DNA of 8,817 bases from positions 1 to 8,817 of the forward strand of contig CAZIHW010000049.1 of the NCBI GenBank assembly GCA_964539045.1. The letters run 5' to 3'. Below are positions 1 through 6,750 of this stretch, in pieces. Position 1 is the stretch's first letter, and every line of letters begins with the position of its first letter. The notes under the pieces are model-generated. The model worked only from the letters and a program-made list of their open reading frames with translations, was not told where the DNA came from and did not search any database. The translations under genes were made by a program, and so were the position numbers. The stretch is from UBA1227 sp964539045 (GTDB lineage Bacteria > Bacillota > Clostridia > Oscillospirales > Acutalibacteraceae).

Positions 1-2
1 TA

Positions 3-515
3 GAAGGACAACCTCAGATATATAACAGCTTCCCGGTTTCATTACTATGGATTTTAATCGGCAAAATCGTCGCTGAAAATGAGAATCTGCAATCGCCAAA
101 TAGATCGAGCATTGTGCAGCATATTGTCCGGCATAAGTACCTCATTGGAATGATATGCATTGCCTTATACGTAGCAGAGTATTATTTCTGTATGAAGAAT
201 ATGTGGGCGAATAATACAGATTCATTAATCTCTTTGGTTCCGTTGTGTACTTTTATATTCGTAGCAGTCAAAAATATGAGGGTTTCATTGATACATTCAT
301 ATGAATGTAGAGTTCTCAGTACAATTATTTATTGTTCACATGGAACGATTGCCGGTGTAGAAAGGCCTGTCTTGCGAAGATTATTGGGATTTACATATGA
401 TAGCTCGTGGCAATGTATGATATTGTTTTTGAGCGTTATTATAAGTTGTGTATGTTTGTTTTTCGCAATCTATTACGGAAGCAAAAAAGTAAAGTGGTTA
501 AAGAATTTCTATTAA
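3..515 (+). CDS. C-terminal part of a multipass membrane protein, probable acyltransferase-3 family (5' end outside window)
   Basis: The reading frame is open from the left edge (first whole codon at 3) to TAA at 513-515, giving 170 residues. A GTG at 114 could be read as a start, but in-frame coding of the same character continues upstream (including FPVSLLWILIGKIVAENE), so the gene is treated as 5'-truncated by the window. Hydrophobic segments lie near residues 11-24, 46-64, 75-90, 104-120 and 137-158, with a basic tail (KKVKWLKNFY). The pattern of a helix followed by a short basic/polar turn, and the LSTIIYCSHG segment resembling the late 'iYliH' helix of acyltransferase-3 proteins, suggest that family. 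Its members O-acylate sugars, peptidoglycan or exopolysaccharide at the membrane. The active-site histidine and arginine of the family are N-terminal and not visible, so substrate and activity are unknown. Other polytopic membrane proteins remain possible. Confidence 0.6.
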   Translation, partial: EGQPQIYNSFPVSLLWILIGKIVAENENLQSPNRSSIVQHIVRHKYLIGMICIALYVAEYYFCMKNMWANNTDSLISLVPLCTFIFVAVKNMRVSLIHSYECRVLSTIIYCSHGTIAGVERPVLRRLLGFTYDSSWQCMILFLSVIISCVCLFFAIYYGSKKVKWLKNFY

Positions 516-523
516 CACCATGA

Positions 524-629
524 ACGGCGCAGCTGATAAGCCACGCCGTCCACTCAGGATTATATTCTAATGGCTTACCGGCAAACGCAAATCTATCTTG
601 GCGGCAAGCACAGCACAGAATTTGTGCTG
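524..629. other. Cluster of three stem-loops in a GC-richer intergenic island
   Basis: Three inverted repeats follow each other in the gap after the acyltransferase gene. The first pairs ACGGCG (524-529) with CGCCGT (544-549), with an inner GCT/AGC stem and a GATA loop. The second pairs 573-584 with 598-609, matching at 10 of 12 positions. The third pairs CAGCACA (611-617) with TGTGCTG (623-629) around GAATT. GC over 521-630 is 56 of 110 by hand count, clearly higher than the AT-rich flanks. None of the stems is followed by a T-run, so they are not typical intrinsic terminators. They could be a structured RNA, a small repeat element, or a remnant of lost sequence; no function is claimed. Confidence 0.45.
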
Positions 630-668
630 CACACATATTGTATGCATTTATCTATTATATATACATTT

Positions 669-715
669 AAAAAAGATTTTTTCCTCTTGCAATATATTAC
701 TACTTATGCTAAAAT
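669..715 (+). promoter_or_regulatory. secG promoter (extended -10) with upstream A/T tract
   Basis: TTGCAA (687-692) is separated by 17 bases from TAAAAT (710-715). The -10 box is preceded by TGC, an extended -10 (TGnTAAAAT). Just upstream of the -35 lies AAAAAAGATTTTTT (669-682), which resembles an UP-element or bend-inducing tract. Predicted transcription start is near 722, giving a leader of about 35 bases before secG. Confidence 0.7.
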
Positions 716-757
716 ACCTAAGTTGCTAAAATTATAACCTTTTAGGAGGATTTTGAT

Positions 758-1009
758 ATGACAGTACCACAGATAATACTTGCTATTCTTCTTATAATTG
801 TATCTGTTATTATTATAGCTGTTGTTCTTATTCAAAAGGACAGAAGCAGTAACGCATCTGCTGTTATGGGCGGAGGCGGAAACTCCGAATTCTTTGACAA
901 GACAAAAGGTCACAGAAGAGACGATATGCTCTCAAAGCTTACGATAGGCTTCGGCGCGGTTCTCGTAGTTCTGATTATAGCCGCTTTAGGAGTTACTATT
1001 TTTGCGTAA
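758..1009 (+). CDS. secG: Preprotein translocase subunit SecG
   Basis: This 83-residue protein has the size and plan of SecG, the small non-essential subunit of the SecYEG channel that assists SecA-driven export across the cytoplasmic membrane. It has two transmembrane helices (about residues 4-25 and 62-82) joined by a polar loop carrying the glycine-rich family signature MGGGGNSEFF (37-46). The first helix ends in VLIQKDRSS, close to the usual VLLQ-(K/S) junction of the family. The start is set by AGGAGG (744-749), 8 bases before ATG 758. It is a single-gene unit with its own promoter. In many Firmicutes secG precedes rnr and smpB; here it is followed instead by a separately promoted tRNA gene. 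Identification rests on length, topology and the GGGG motif. Confidence 0.93.
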   Translation: MTVPQIILAILLIIVSVIIIAVVLIQKDRSSNASAVMGGGGNSEFFDKTKGHRRDDMLSKLTIGFGAVLVVLIIAALGVTIFA

Positions 1010-1014
1010 AGTTC

Positions 1015-1043
1015 TTGACTTGAAACGCCTTTTAAAGTATTAT
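1015..1043 (+). promoter_or_regulatory. tRNA-Lys promoter
   Basis: TTGACT (1015-1020), a 17-base spacer and TATTAT (1038-1043) form a near-consensus sigma-A promoter starting 6 bases after the secG stop codon. The predicted transcript start is around 1050, about 16 bases before the mature tRNA 5' end, leaving a short RNase P leader. Confidence 0.75.
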
Positions 1044-1057
1044 CTTTAGGGCGTTTC
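1022..1057. repeat. Inverted repeat spanning the tRNA promoter and the secG 3' region
   Basis: GAAACGCC (1022-1029) pairs exactly with GGCGTTTC (1050-1057). Inside it TAAAG (1033-1037) pairs with CTTTA (1044-1048), and the hairpin loop is exactly the -10 hexamer TATTAT. In a secG read-through transcript it would form a stem-loop ending the secG message, although only a weak U-run (UUUCUC) follows. In DNA it is a dyad centred on the tRNA promoter. Confidence 0.6.
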
Positions 1058-1065
1058 TCATATAT

Positions 1066-1141
1066 GATTCATTAGCTCAGTTGGCAGAGCACTTGACTTT
1101 TAATCAAGGTGTCCGGGGTTCGAATCCCCGATGGATCACCA
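1066..1141 (+). tRNA. tRNA-Lys (anticodon UUU)
   Basis: The full cloverleaf can be folded by hand. The acceptor stem is 1066-1072 with 1131-1137 (one T-G pair), the D stem 1075-1078/1087-1090, the anticodon stem CTTGA/TCAAG (1092-1096/1104-1108), and the T stem CGGGG/CCCCG (1114-1118/1126-1130) around TTCGAAT. The anticodon loop CTTTTAA places UUU at 1099-1101, reading AAA and AAG lysine codons. The discriminator base is A1138 and the CCA end (1139-1141) is encoded. It is a single tRNA gene with its own promoter and terminator. Confidence 0.97.
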
Positions 1142-1144
1142 ACC

Positions 1145-1181
1145 AACCGCAGACTTCTTTTCAGTTGTCTGCGGTTTTTTT
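1145..1181 (+). terminator. Intrinsic terminator of the tRNA-Lys gene
   Basis: AACCGCAGAC (1145-1154) pairs perfectly with GTCTGCGGTT (1167-1176) across a 12-base loop, and T1175-T1181 form a 7-base T-run. It begins 4 bases after the encoded CCA end. Confidence 0.92.
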
Positions 1182-1196
1182 ATTTTAAAATAATTA

Positions 1197-1225
1197 TTGT
1201 AAAATATGCACTTTTTGACTATAAT
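1197..1225 (+). promoter_or_regulatory. Promoter of the 73-residue protein gene
   Basis: TTGTAA (1197-1202), a 17-base spacer and a perfect TATAAT (1220-1225) place the transcript start near 1232, about 37 bases before the start codon. A TTGACT at 1215-1220 overlaps the -10 and could only serve a promoter with a poor downstream -10. Confidence 0.7.
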
Positions 1226-1268
1226 ATATATAGAACTTTTTGTTCAATATGATGATGGAGGGTTTTAT

Positions 1269-1490
1269 ATGAATGAATATGAAGTTTTGATAGAAGAGAT
1301 AATTCCCTGCGGTGGGGAGGACAAGCCTTCTAAAAACATGATTGAGGTAACTGCTGAGAGCCCGAGAGCTTATGTTGAAGCAAACGGTAAGTATCCTATT
1401 ATAGATGAGGGACATACTGCTCAGGGAGATCTTGTATTTACTACAGGCGACGGAAAGGGCGTATTTGTTAAGTACACTTTCATTGGTTAA
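1269..1490 (+). CDS. Small conserved-looking protein of unknown function (73 residues)
   Basis: I do not recognise this gene. The start at ATG 1269 is chosen because GGAGGG (1257-1262) sits 6 bases upstream; a longer in-frame start at 1206 has no such site and lies upstream of the predicted -10. The product is 73 residues, acidic, and has no signal peptide or membrane helix, so it is probably cytoplasmic. It begins MNEYEVLIEEIIPCGG, has a SPRAYVEANGKYPI stretch in the middle (about 38-51), and ends in alternating hydrophobic/polar segments (GDLVFTTGDG, GVFVKYTFIG) typical of a small beta-rich fold. One cysteine (Cys14) precedes two glycines. It is monocistronic, flanked by a consensus promoter and a strong terminator, which argues that it is a real, independently expressed gene. 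No link to the neighbouring tRNA or transporter is evident. Confidence 0.8.
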   Translation: MNEYEVLIEEIIPCGGEDKPSKNMIEVTAESPRAYVEANGKYPIIDEGHTAQGDLVFTTGDGKGVFVKYTFIG

Positions 1491-1500
1491 CTAAGATAAT

Positions 1501-1529
1501 AAAGCGGTCTGAAAAAGACCGCTTTTTTT
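1501..1529 (+). terminator. Intrinsic terminator after the 73-residue protein gene
   Basis: AAAGCGGTCT (1501-1510) pairs perfectly with AGACCGCTTT (1516-1525) around a GAAAA loop, followed by T1523-T1529. It separates this gene from the transporter operon. Confidence 0.93.
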
Positions 1530-1577
1530 GTATATCAATATCTACTTTTTCTTAAATTTTTTGTAACTTTCAGACTT

Positions 1578-1583
1578 TATAAT
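1578..1583 (+). promoter_or_regulatory. Likely -10 element of the ABC transporter operon promoter
   Basis: A perfect TATAAT lies 40 bases before the favoured start codon. At 17 bases upstream the hexamer is only AATTTT (1555-1560), and the good TTGTAA (1561-1566) is 11 bases away, too close to be a -35. A good -10 with a poor -35 fits a promoter that needs an activator. That would suit an antibiotic- or peptide-responsive ABC transporter, but no regulator gene is in the window, so this is inference. Confidence 0.4.
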
Positions 1584-1622
1584 CATGATGAAAATAAAAG
1601 CAAGAATGCGAGGTGTATGCTT

Positions 1623-3902
1623 ATGATAAAACTTGAAAATGTCTCTAAGTTTTATTACAGCAAGGGCGTTATTGCAGTCGGATTTTCGCGCGTCAATCTC
1701 TCTTTTGATAAGGGTGAGTTTGTCGCCATAACAGGTGAGTCCGGCTCGGGTAAGTCTACATTGCTCAATGTTATCTCAGGTCTTGACACATATGAAGAGG
1801 GCGAGATGTATATTGACGGAAAGGAGACAAGCCACTATACAGAAAAAGACTTTGAGGATTACAGAAGGAAGTATATAGGAAATATATTCCAGAGTTTTAA
1901 CCTGGTAAACAGTTATACGGTTTACCAGAATATAGAACTTGTTATGCTTCTCAACGGATCAAAAGGTAAAGATATAAAGAAACGGGTAAATGAGCTTATA
2001 GATCGTGTCGGATTGTCAGAGTACAAGCACACCAAGGCCTCAAAGCTCTCAGGCGGTCAGAAACAGCGAGTTGCTATAGCAAGGGCTCTTGCAAAGGATA
2101 CTCCTATAATCATAGCTGACGAGCCCACAGGAAACCTTGACAGTGAGTCGGCCGCCGACATCATAAAACTTCTCTCCGAGATAGCAAAGGACAAGCTGGT
2201 TATCATAGTTACGCACAACTATGACCAGGTTCAACCTTATATAACCCGTAAGATAAGGATGCACGACGGAAAAGTCCTTGAAGATGAAGTTATCAAGAAT
2301 GCAGATTCCGAAGTGTCAAGTGAACCTTTAAAAGCAAACGAATATAAAAATATAAGGCCTCTCTCACAAGTTCGTCTCGGTGTGAGAAACTCATTTAATA
2401 TTCCGATGAAGTTTTTGCTTCTTACCTTTGTCTTCCTATTCATATCGGTGGCAATGGTGAGTGAGCTTGCGCTGTTTAAAAGCGAACAACACAACACCTC
2501 TCTGATGGGTTGGAACCAATTCTTCAATAATACTTCCGAAAACCGTATCGTTATCAGACGTGAGGACGGAAAGGGTATTAAGGATGAAGAATTCGACGCT
2601 ATAAAGAAGATCGAGAATGTCGACTTTATCGAGAAAAACGATCTTGTAGTTGATTCAAATGTATCACTCGACTGTAAGGATGAGGAGCTCGGCATTTACC
2701 TGTATGGTCTTGCTATGTCAATTAACCGCTTTGAGGGTGAACTTGATATAGGACGTATGCCGGAGAAGGACAACGAGGTAGTACTTCTCGCAGAAAAGGA
2801 CTCATATGTATTTAACGGTCCGGCGGAAGATGTTCTGGATATACCGTTTAACATGTATACCTACACCGGTCTTGACCAGAGTACGGAATATAAAGTAGTC
2901 GGAATAAGGTTTGCTGTCACTGAAGCGGAAAAGAGGCTCCTGGGAAACGAGGGATGCACTATATACGTTTCCGAGAAGACACTTGATGATATCATCCTTC
3001 AAACCAATTTATACAATAGCAGCCTTTCTGTAGTTTTCAATGAAAAAACATACAACGCATCAGATATGTCAGGCAGTTCTCCTTATGCTGACTTGTATCC
3101 TTTATTCTATGTTCAGCCATCAGACGCGGTAGAACCGGGAACGGCAGTTGTATCAACTCAGCTGAATACACTTGTAAAAGACGGGAAGAGTGTAGGTAAA
3201 TATATAGATTTAAACACAACGAACCCGTACTACAAGGACAGCATAAAATTAAAGATATCAAAAACTTATAATAAGAGAAGTTATAAGAAGTACTACACCG
3301 GTGATGAAACCTTTGAGTACATGGACGGTTATGTATTCGTAAACAGAGAAGATTTCAGATCATTATTTAACAAGGGTACATTCCAATCCAGTGTATTTGT
3401 AAAGGATCCTCTGGCTATAGAGGGTACTTTGAACAAGCTCAATGAAATGGGCTACAAGACTTTGGCAATGAAGGATGCTCTCTACAAAGACAGTTCTTTA
3501 GCTATTATCAAGCTTGTGAGCTATTTCGTAACAGCCGCTCTTGCCATTGCATTGTTCTTTATTTCTTACTTTGTAATCAGAATCATATTGAAGTCGAGAA
3601 ATGTTTACTATTCTACAATACGTATGCTCGGTGCAAATGTGGGCGTTTCGAGAAACCTTCTTATAATCGATCTTCTTACAGATGCGAATCTGGCATACCT
3701 GTTGACCCTGGGCGGATTAAAGTTACTGAGCCATTATCTTCCTGATAACTTCCTCTCGACGGCTACAAGCCAATTCATGGGAGTAAATGATTTTGTAATC
3801 ATCTATCTCATAGTTGTTGTTATCTCATTGATGATAAGCCTGAGATACTCACAGAAGCTCTTTAAGAATTCAACCATGGAGACAATAAAGGAGGAGGTGT
3901 GA
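1623..3902 (+). CDS. MacB/FtsX-type ABC transporter, fused ATPase-permease, subunit 1
   Basis: The start is placed at ATG 1623 (759 residues): GAGGTG (1610-1615) lies 7 bases upstream, whereas the earlier in-frame ATG 1617 is only one base from it. The ATPase domain is at about 1-225, with Walker A GESGSGKS (38-45), Q-loop Gln90, signature LSGGQ (142-146), Walker B IIIADEP (162-168, Glu167) and H-loop His198; all catalytic residues are present. Transmembrane helix 1 (about 262-284) is followed by a roughly 340-residue extracytoplasmic domain that contains a GRMPEKDNEVV motif (378-388), similar to the MacB core domain. Helices 2-4 follow at about 628-655, 679-702 and 722-740, with an FtsX-like STIRMLGA turn (664-671). 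This is a mechanotransmission (type VII) ABC plan; such proteins move peptides, antibiotics or lipoproteins, or signal their presence. The following gene starts 4 bases after the stop, and the two probably form a heterodimer. Substrate is unknown; no MacA-like adaptor, sensor kinase or regulator is adjacent. Confidence 0.9.
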   Translation: MIKLENVSKFYYSKGVIAVGFSRVNLSFDKGEFVAITGESGSGKSTLLNVISGLDTYEEGEMYIDGKETSHYTEKDFEDYRRKYIGNIFQSFNLVNSYTVYQNIELVMLLNGSKGKDIKKRVNELIDRVGLSEYKHTKASKLSGGQKQRVAIARALAKDTPIIIADEPTGNLDSESAADIIKLLSEIAKDKLVIIVTHNYDQVQPYITRKIRMHDGKVLEDEVIKNADSEVSSEPLKANEYKNIRPLSQVRLGVRNSFNIPMKFLLLTFVFLFISVAMVSELALFKSEQHNTSLMGWNQFFNNTSENRIVIRREDGKGIKDEEFDAIKKIENVDFIEKNDLVVDSNVSLDCKDEELGIYLYGLAMSINRFEGELDIGRMPEKDNEVVLLAEKDSYVFNGPAEDVLDIPFNMYTYTGLDQSTEYKVVGIRFAVTEAEKRLLGNEGCTIYVSEKTLDDIILQTNLYNSSLSVVFNEKTYNASDMSGSSPYADLYPLFYVQPSDAVEPGTAVVSTQLNTLVKDGKSVGKYIDLNTTNPYYKDSIKLKISKTYNKRSYKKYYTGDETFEYMDGYVFVNREDFRSLFNKGTFQSSVFVKDPLAIEGTLNKLNEMGYKTLAMKDALYKDSSLAIIKLVSYFVTAALAIALFFISYFVIRIILKSRNVYYSTIRMLGANVGVSRNLLIIDLLTDANLAYLLTLGGLKLLSHYLPDNFLSTATSQFMGVNDFVIIYLIVVVISLMISLRYSQKLFKNSTMETIKEEV

Positions 3903-3906
3903 GCGT

Positions 3907-6390
3907 ATGATTGAAATAACCAACTTGAATAAATACTTTAATAAAGGCAAAAAGAGTGAAATCCACGTTATAAACAATACATCGCTTACACTTGAGGATT
4001 CGGGACTTGTGGCCCTGCTCGGTGAATCCGGATGTGGTAAAACTACATTGCTCAACGCCATAGGCGGTCTCGATAAGGTAAGAAGCGGTAGTATCTTCAT
4101 AAACGGAAAAAAGATAACAAGCCGGAATATTCACTCTGTAGACAAGATAAGAAATCTGAATGTCGGATATATATTCCAGGACTACAAGCTTATAGATGAT
4201 ATGTCTGTCTATGACAATGTAGCTCTTGCGCTTAAGATGATCGGCATAAAGGACAAAAAAGAGATAAAGGTGCGTGTTGAGTATGTGCTTGATAAGGTGG
4301 GCATACTCAGATACCGATACCGTCCGGCTTCTACACTCTCCGGAGGTGAGAGACAGCGCGTCGGTATAGCCCGTGCTCTTGTAAAGAATCCCGATATCAT
4401 ACTTGCCGATGAACCTACCGGAAACCTGGACTCCAAGAACTCTGTCGCTATTATGAATATCATAAAGCGCATATCAAAGGACAGACTTGTCATTCTGGTA
4501 ACTCATGAGAGAAAGCTCGCTGAGTTCTATGCAAGCCGGGTCATAGAGGTTGTTGACGGAAAGGTCGTAAATGATTATGTCAACGAACATGATAATGAAC
4601 TTGATTATGAGATAGATAACGTATTCTATCTCAAGGAGTTTAAATCAAAGGAGGACCTTGCATCCGACATCGGCGACATAAAGGTATATTCTGATTCTCC
4701 CTCAAAGGTAAAGCTCAATATCATTGTCAAGAATGGAAATATCTATATTCAAAGTGATACCGCTGCCAATCTGGAGGTTATAGATCCATCTTCCGGCTTT
4801 GAGGTTGTTGACGATTACAAACGCTCCATTGATAAGGATGCTATAGAGAACTTTGATTTTGATATGTCCAATGTGGGCAATCAAAACATCAAGAAGAGAT
4901 ACAGCTCCATATACAATATATTCTCGGCTCTGTTAGTCGGAATAAAGAAAGTATTCAATTTCTCGTTGCTTAAAAAGCTCCTGCTTGTGGGATTCATATT
5001 TGCCGGATTTTTCATCGTGGTATCCGTTGCCAGAATAGGTGCAATTAATCACGTTGAGGATAAGGACTTTGTAACGAGTAACAAGAACTATATCAGCCTG
5101 GAAAAGCCAACGCTCAGTGTAGATGAGTTTAATAAGCTGGAGGCCAGGGAAGATGTAGCCTATGTGCTTCCGTCTTCGGTAAAAGTGGCTTTTGAAGTGC
5201 CGTTCCCTGACTACTATCAGACAATGAGTGTTAAAGGCAATATCAACGGAGCTTTAGCTTCATACGATCTCATAGATGATGATGATATCGTCTACGGAAG
5301 AATGCCGCTCACAAATACCGAAATTGTCGTAGACAAGATGGCCGCTAAGGATATAAAGAATGCAGAGTACTTTAACATGATAGGCTTAAAGTCTGAAAAA
5401 GACATTTTAGGCAGAACTGCTTCTTTGACAAACGGTGACAAGTATACCATTGTCGGTATAGTGGATCTTCAAAGCCCGAGTATATATGTATGGCCGTCTG
5501 AGTTTTACAATGTGCTTTCTTACTCTCATAACAAAGACAATTTTGACTCCTGGGGTTACGGATACGTTCCATCCTCGGAGCAGACTGAGGCTGAGGCCGA
5601 GCTTACTGATTATGAGGCCTTCAAGGATAAGATAAAGCTTGTAGGTAAAAAATCGGCTTATCCTGAAAATGACTATGAAGTTCTTCTCAACGAAAGCTAT
5701 ATGGAATCCTATAAGATAGGCAAAGAGACCAAGCTTTCGGTAAACGGAGTAAAGCTTAAGGTTTGCGGTTTTTATACAAATATTGATACGATAGAGTATC
5801 AGAACTATTTTGTAAACAGCAACATGATAAAGTATAAGCTTATAGAAAAATCAAAAACCTTAACGATTTGTCCGAAGGATATAAGCTCTATGAACTCAAT
5901 TGTCACAGATCTTTCAGATCAGGGATACAATGCTTACAGCACCTATGAAAAGGCGAAGACTAAGTTCGAAGAGGACAGAGCAGAAAGTGTCAGAAACACC
6001 TTCATCTTATCAGGTGTCATTTTAGGCATTTCTCTCATCGAAATGTTCTTAATCAGCCGTTCCTCATTCTTGTCCAGAATCAAAGAGGTAGGAACTCTCA
6101 GAGCTATAGGCGCCAAGAAGAGCGATATATATAAGATGTTTATCGGAGAGATTTTCGCCATAACCACATTTACATCGCTGCCGAGCATGGTTGTGACTTA
6201 TCTTGCGGAAAATATGCTGGCTAAAGAGGTGGCTCTTTTCGCAAAATCATATTTCCATATGCCGGTATATGTTCTTCTGATAACGATATTGGCAGTTTAT
6301 GTATTCAATTTCGTCGTAGGTTTGATTCCTGTATGGAATACAATGCGTAAGCGTCCTGCACAGATACTGGCGAGATATGATGTAGACTGA
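3907..6390 (+). CDS. MacB/FtsX-type ABC transporter, fused ATPase-permease, subunit 2
   Basis: This 827-residue partner of the preceding gene starts 4 bases after that gene's stop, with an ideal AGGAGGTG (3892-3899) 7 bases before ATG. The ATPase domain (about 1-222) carries Walker A GESGCGKT (39-46), Gln91, LSGGE (144-148), Walker B IILADE (164-169, Glu169) and His200, so both ATP sites of a heterodimer should be competent. Unlike subunit 1, about 130 residues separate the ATPase from helix 1: an acidic stretch (VNEHDNELDYEID, 225-237), then a probable small beta unit around KLNIIVKNGNIYIQSD (269-284). Helix 1 is at about 353-378, followed by an extracytoplasmic domain at 379-696 with GRMPLTNTEIVV (464-475), then helices at about 697-717, 743-766 and 785-808. 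The KEVGTLRAIGA motif (726-736) after helix 2 is the FtsX-type coupling segment, and the end RKRPAQILAR resembles the family's PxxxLR-type C terminus. Cargo cannot be deduced. The stop codon directly abuts the stop of the convergent gene. Confidence 0.9.
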   Translation: MIEITNLNKYFNKGKKSEIHVINNTSLTLEDSGLVALLGESGCGKTTLLNAIGGLDKVRSGSIFINGKKITSRNIHSVDKIRNLNVGYIFQDYKLIDDMSVYDNVALALKMIGIKDKKEIKVRVEYVLDKVGILRYRYRPASTLSGGERQRVGIARALVKNPDIILADEPTGNLDSKNSVAIMNIIKRISKDRLVILVTHERKLAEFYASRVIEVVDGKVVNDYVNEHDNELDYEIDNVFYLKEFKSKEDLASDIGDIKVYSDSPSKVKLNIIVKNGNIYIQSDTAANLEVIDPSSGFEVVDDYKRSIDKDAIENFDFDMSNVGNQNIKKRYSSIYNIFSALLVGIKKVFNFSLLKKLLLVGFIFAGFFIVVSVARIGAINHVEDKDFVTSNKNYISLEKPTLSVDEFNKLEAREDVAYVLPSSVKVAFEVPFPDYYQTMSVKGNINGALASYDLIDDDDIVYGRMPLTNTEIVVDKMAAKDIKNAEYFNMIGLKSEKDILGRTASLTNGDKYTIVGIVDLQSPSIYVWPSEFYNVLSYSHNKDNFDSWGYGYVPSSEQTEAEAELTDYEAFKDKIKLVGKKSAYPENDYEVLLNESYMESYKIGKETKLSVNGVKLKVCGFYTNIDTIEYQNYFVNSNMIKYKLIEKSKTLTICPKDISSMNSIVTDLSDQGYNAYSTYEKAKTKFEEDRAESVRNTFILSGVILGISLIEMFLISRSSFLSRIKEVGTLRAIGAKKSDIYKMFIGEIFAITTFTSLPSMVVTYLAENMLAKEVALFAKSYFHMPVYVLLITILAVYVFNFVVGLIPVWNTMRKRPAQILARYDVD

Positions 6391-6750
6391 TCAATCAAAT
6401 TCACTGAAGTCGGGAACTGTTTCGGTTTCCGGCTTCATTTCATTCTTGGGGATATTTATAGTTGTAATGATGGGGGAATGGGTTCCTCTTTTATTTCCCG
6501 GGGAATAATCCGTATCAGAGCTTTTATAGTTTACAAGCACAGTGTCTTCTCCGATAACTTTGATATCGGACCAATTGATGCGTATAGTTTCCGTAAAAGC
6601 AGAGAATAGCTTTCCTTTTCCGAGAACTATAAGGGAAATCATTTTTCCGCTTTGCGTATCTACTTCAAAATCGCATACACAGCCCAGCTTACTTCCGTCA
6701 ACCTTATTTATCACTTCTTTATTTCGAAGCTCGGAAAAATTGCATATCAT
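6391..6750 (-). CDS. PRC-barrel protein, YlmC/YmxH family, with C-terminal extension
   Basis: The first ~77 residues match the YlmC/YmxH plan: FSELRNKEVINKVDGSKLG at 5-23 (family form: s-LR-KEVIN---G-rLG), then a D-V-T-G turn (27-35), ISLIVLG (38-44), and IRINWSDIKVIGEDTVLV (57-73), matching the usual I-W--I-kIG-D-I-V. PRC-barrels are small beta-barrels found in RNA-processing and photosynthetic proteins; the YlmC/YmxH group is common in spore-forming Firmicutes but has no defined biochemical role. The usual length is about 80-90 residues. This one has 119, because a polar, probably disordered tail (about 78-119, ending ETVPDFSEFD) is added. The start at 6750 is chosen over 6765 because GAGGTG (6763-6758 on this strand) is 7 bases upstream, the same spacing as both transporter genes. 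That site lies inside a hairpin downstream of guaB, so expression may depend on guaB read-through. Confidence 0.8.
   Translation of the reverse strand: MICNFSELRNKEVINKVDGSKLGCVCDFEVDTQSGKMISLIVLGKGKLFSAFTETIRINWSDIKVIGEDTVLVNYKSSDTDYSPGNKRGTHSPIITTINIPKNEMKPETETVPDFSEFD

Noticed and set aside
114..515. Independent gene starting at GTG 114
   Set aside because: The frame continues upstream to the window edge with membrane-protein character, so 114 is more likely an internal valine.
439..636. 65-residue minus-strand frame overlapping the end of the acyltransferase gene
   Set aside because: Its C-terminal third is antisense to the acyltransferase gene and no convincing start signal is seen. 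Part of it looks protein-like, so it is kept only as a note in the finding on the hairpin island, not called as a gene.
1206..1268. Longer N terminus for the 73-residue protein starting at 1206
   Set aside because: It would start inside the predicted promoter, ahead of the -10 box, and has no ribosome binding site, whereas 1269 has GGAGGG at 6 bases.
1552..1566. TTAAA-N5-TGTAA as a BceR-like operator before the transporter operon
   Set aside because: The spacing and one half-site differ from the TnACA-N4-TGTnA type, and AT-rich DNA gives such matches by chance. No response regulator is nearby.
2237..2695. 152-residue open frame on the minus strand
   Set aside because: It lies wholly inside the first transporter gene, is Ser/Phe-rich as expected for the reverse of coding sequence, and has no ribosome binding site or family features.
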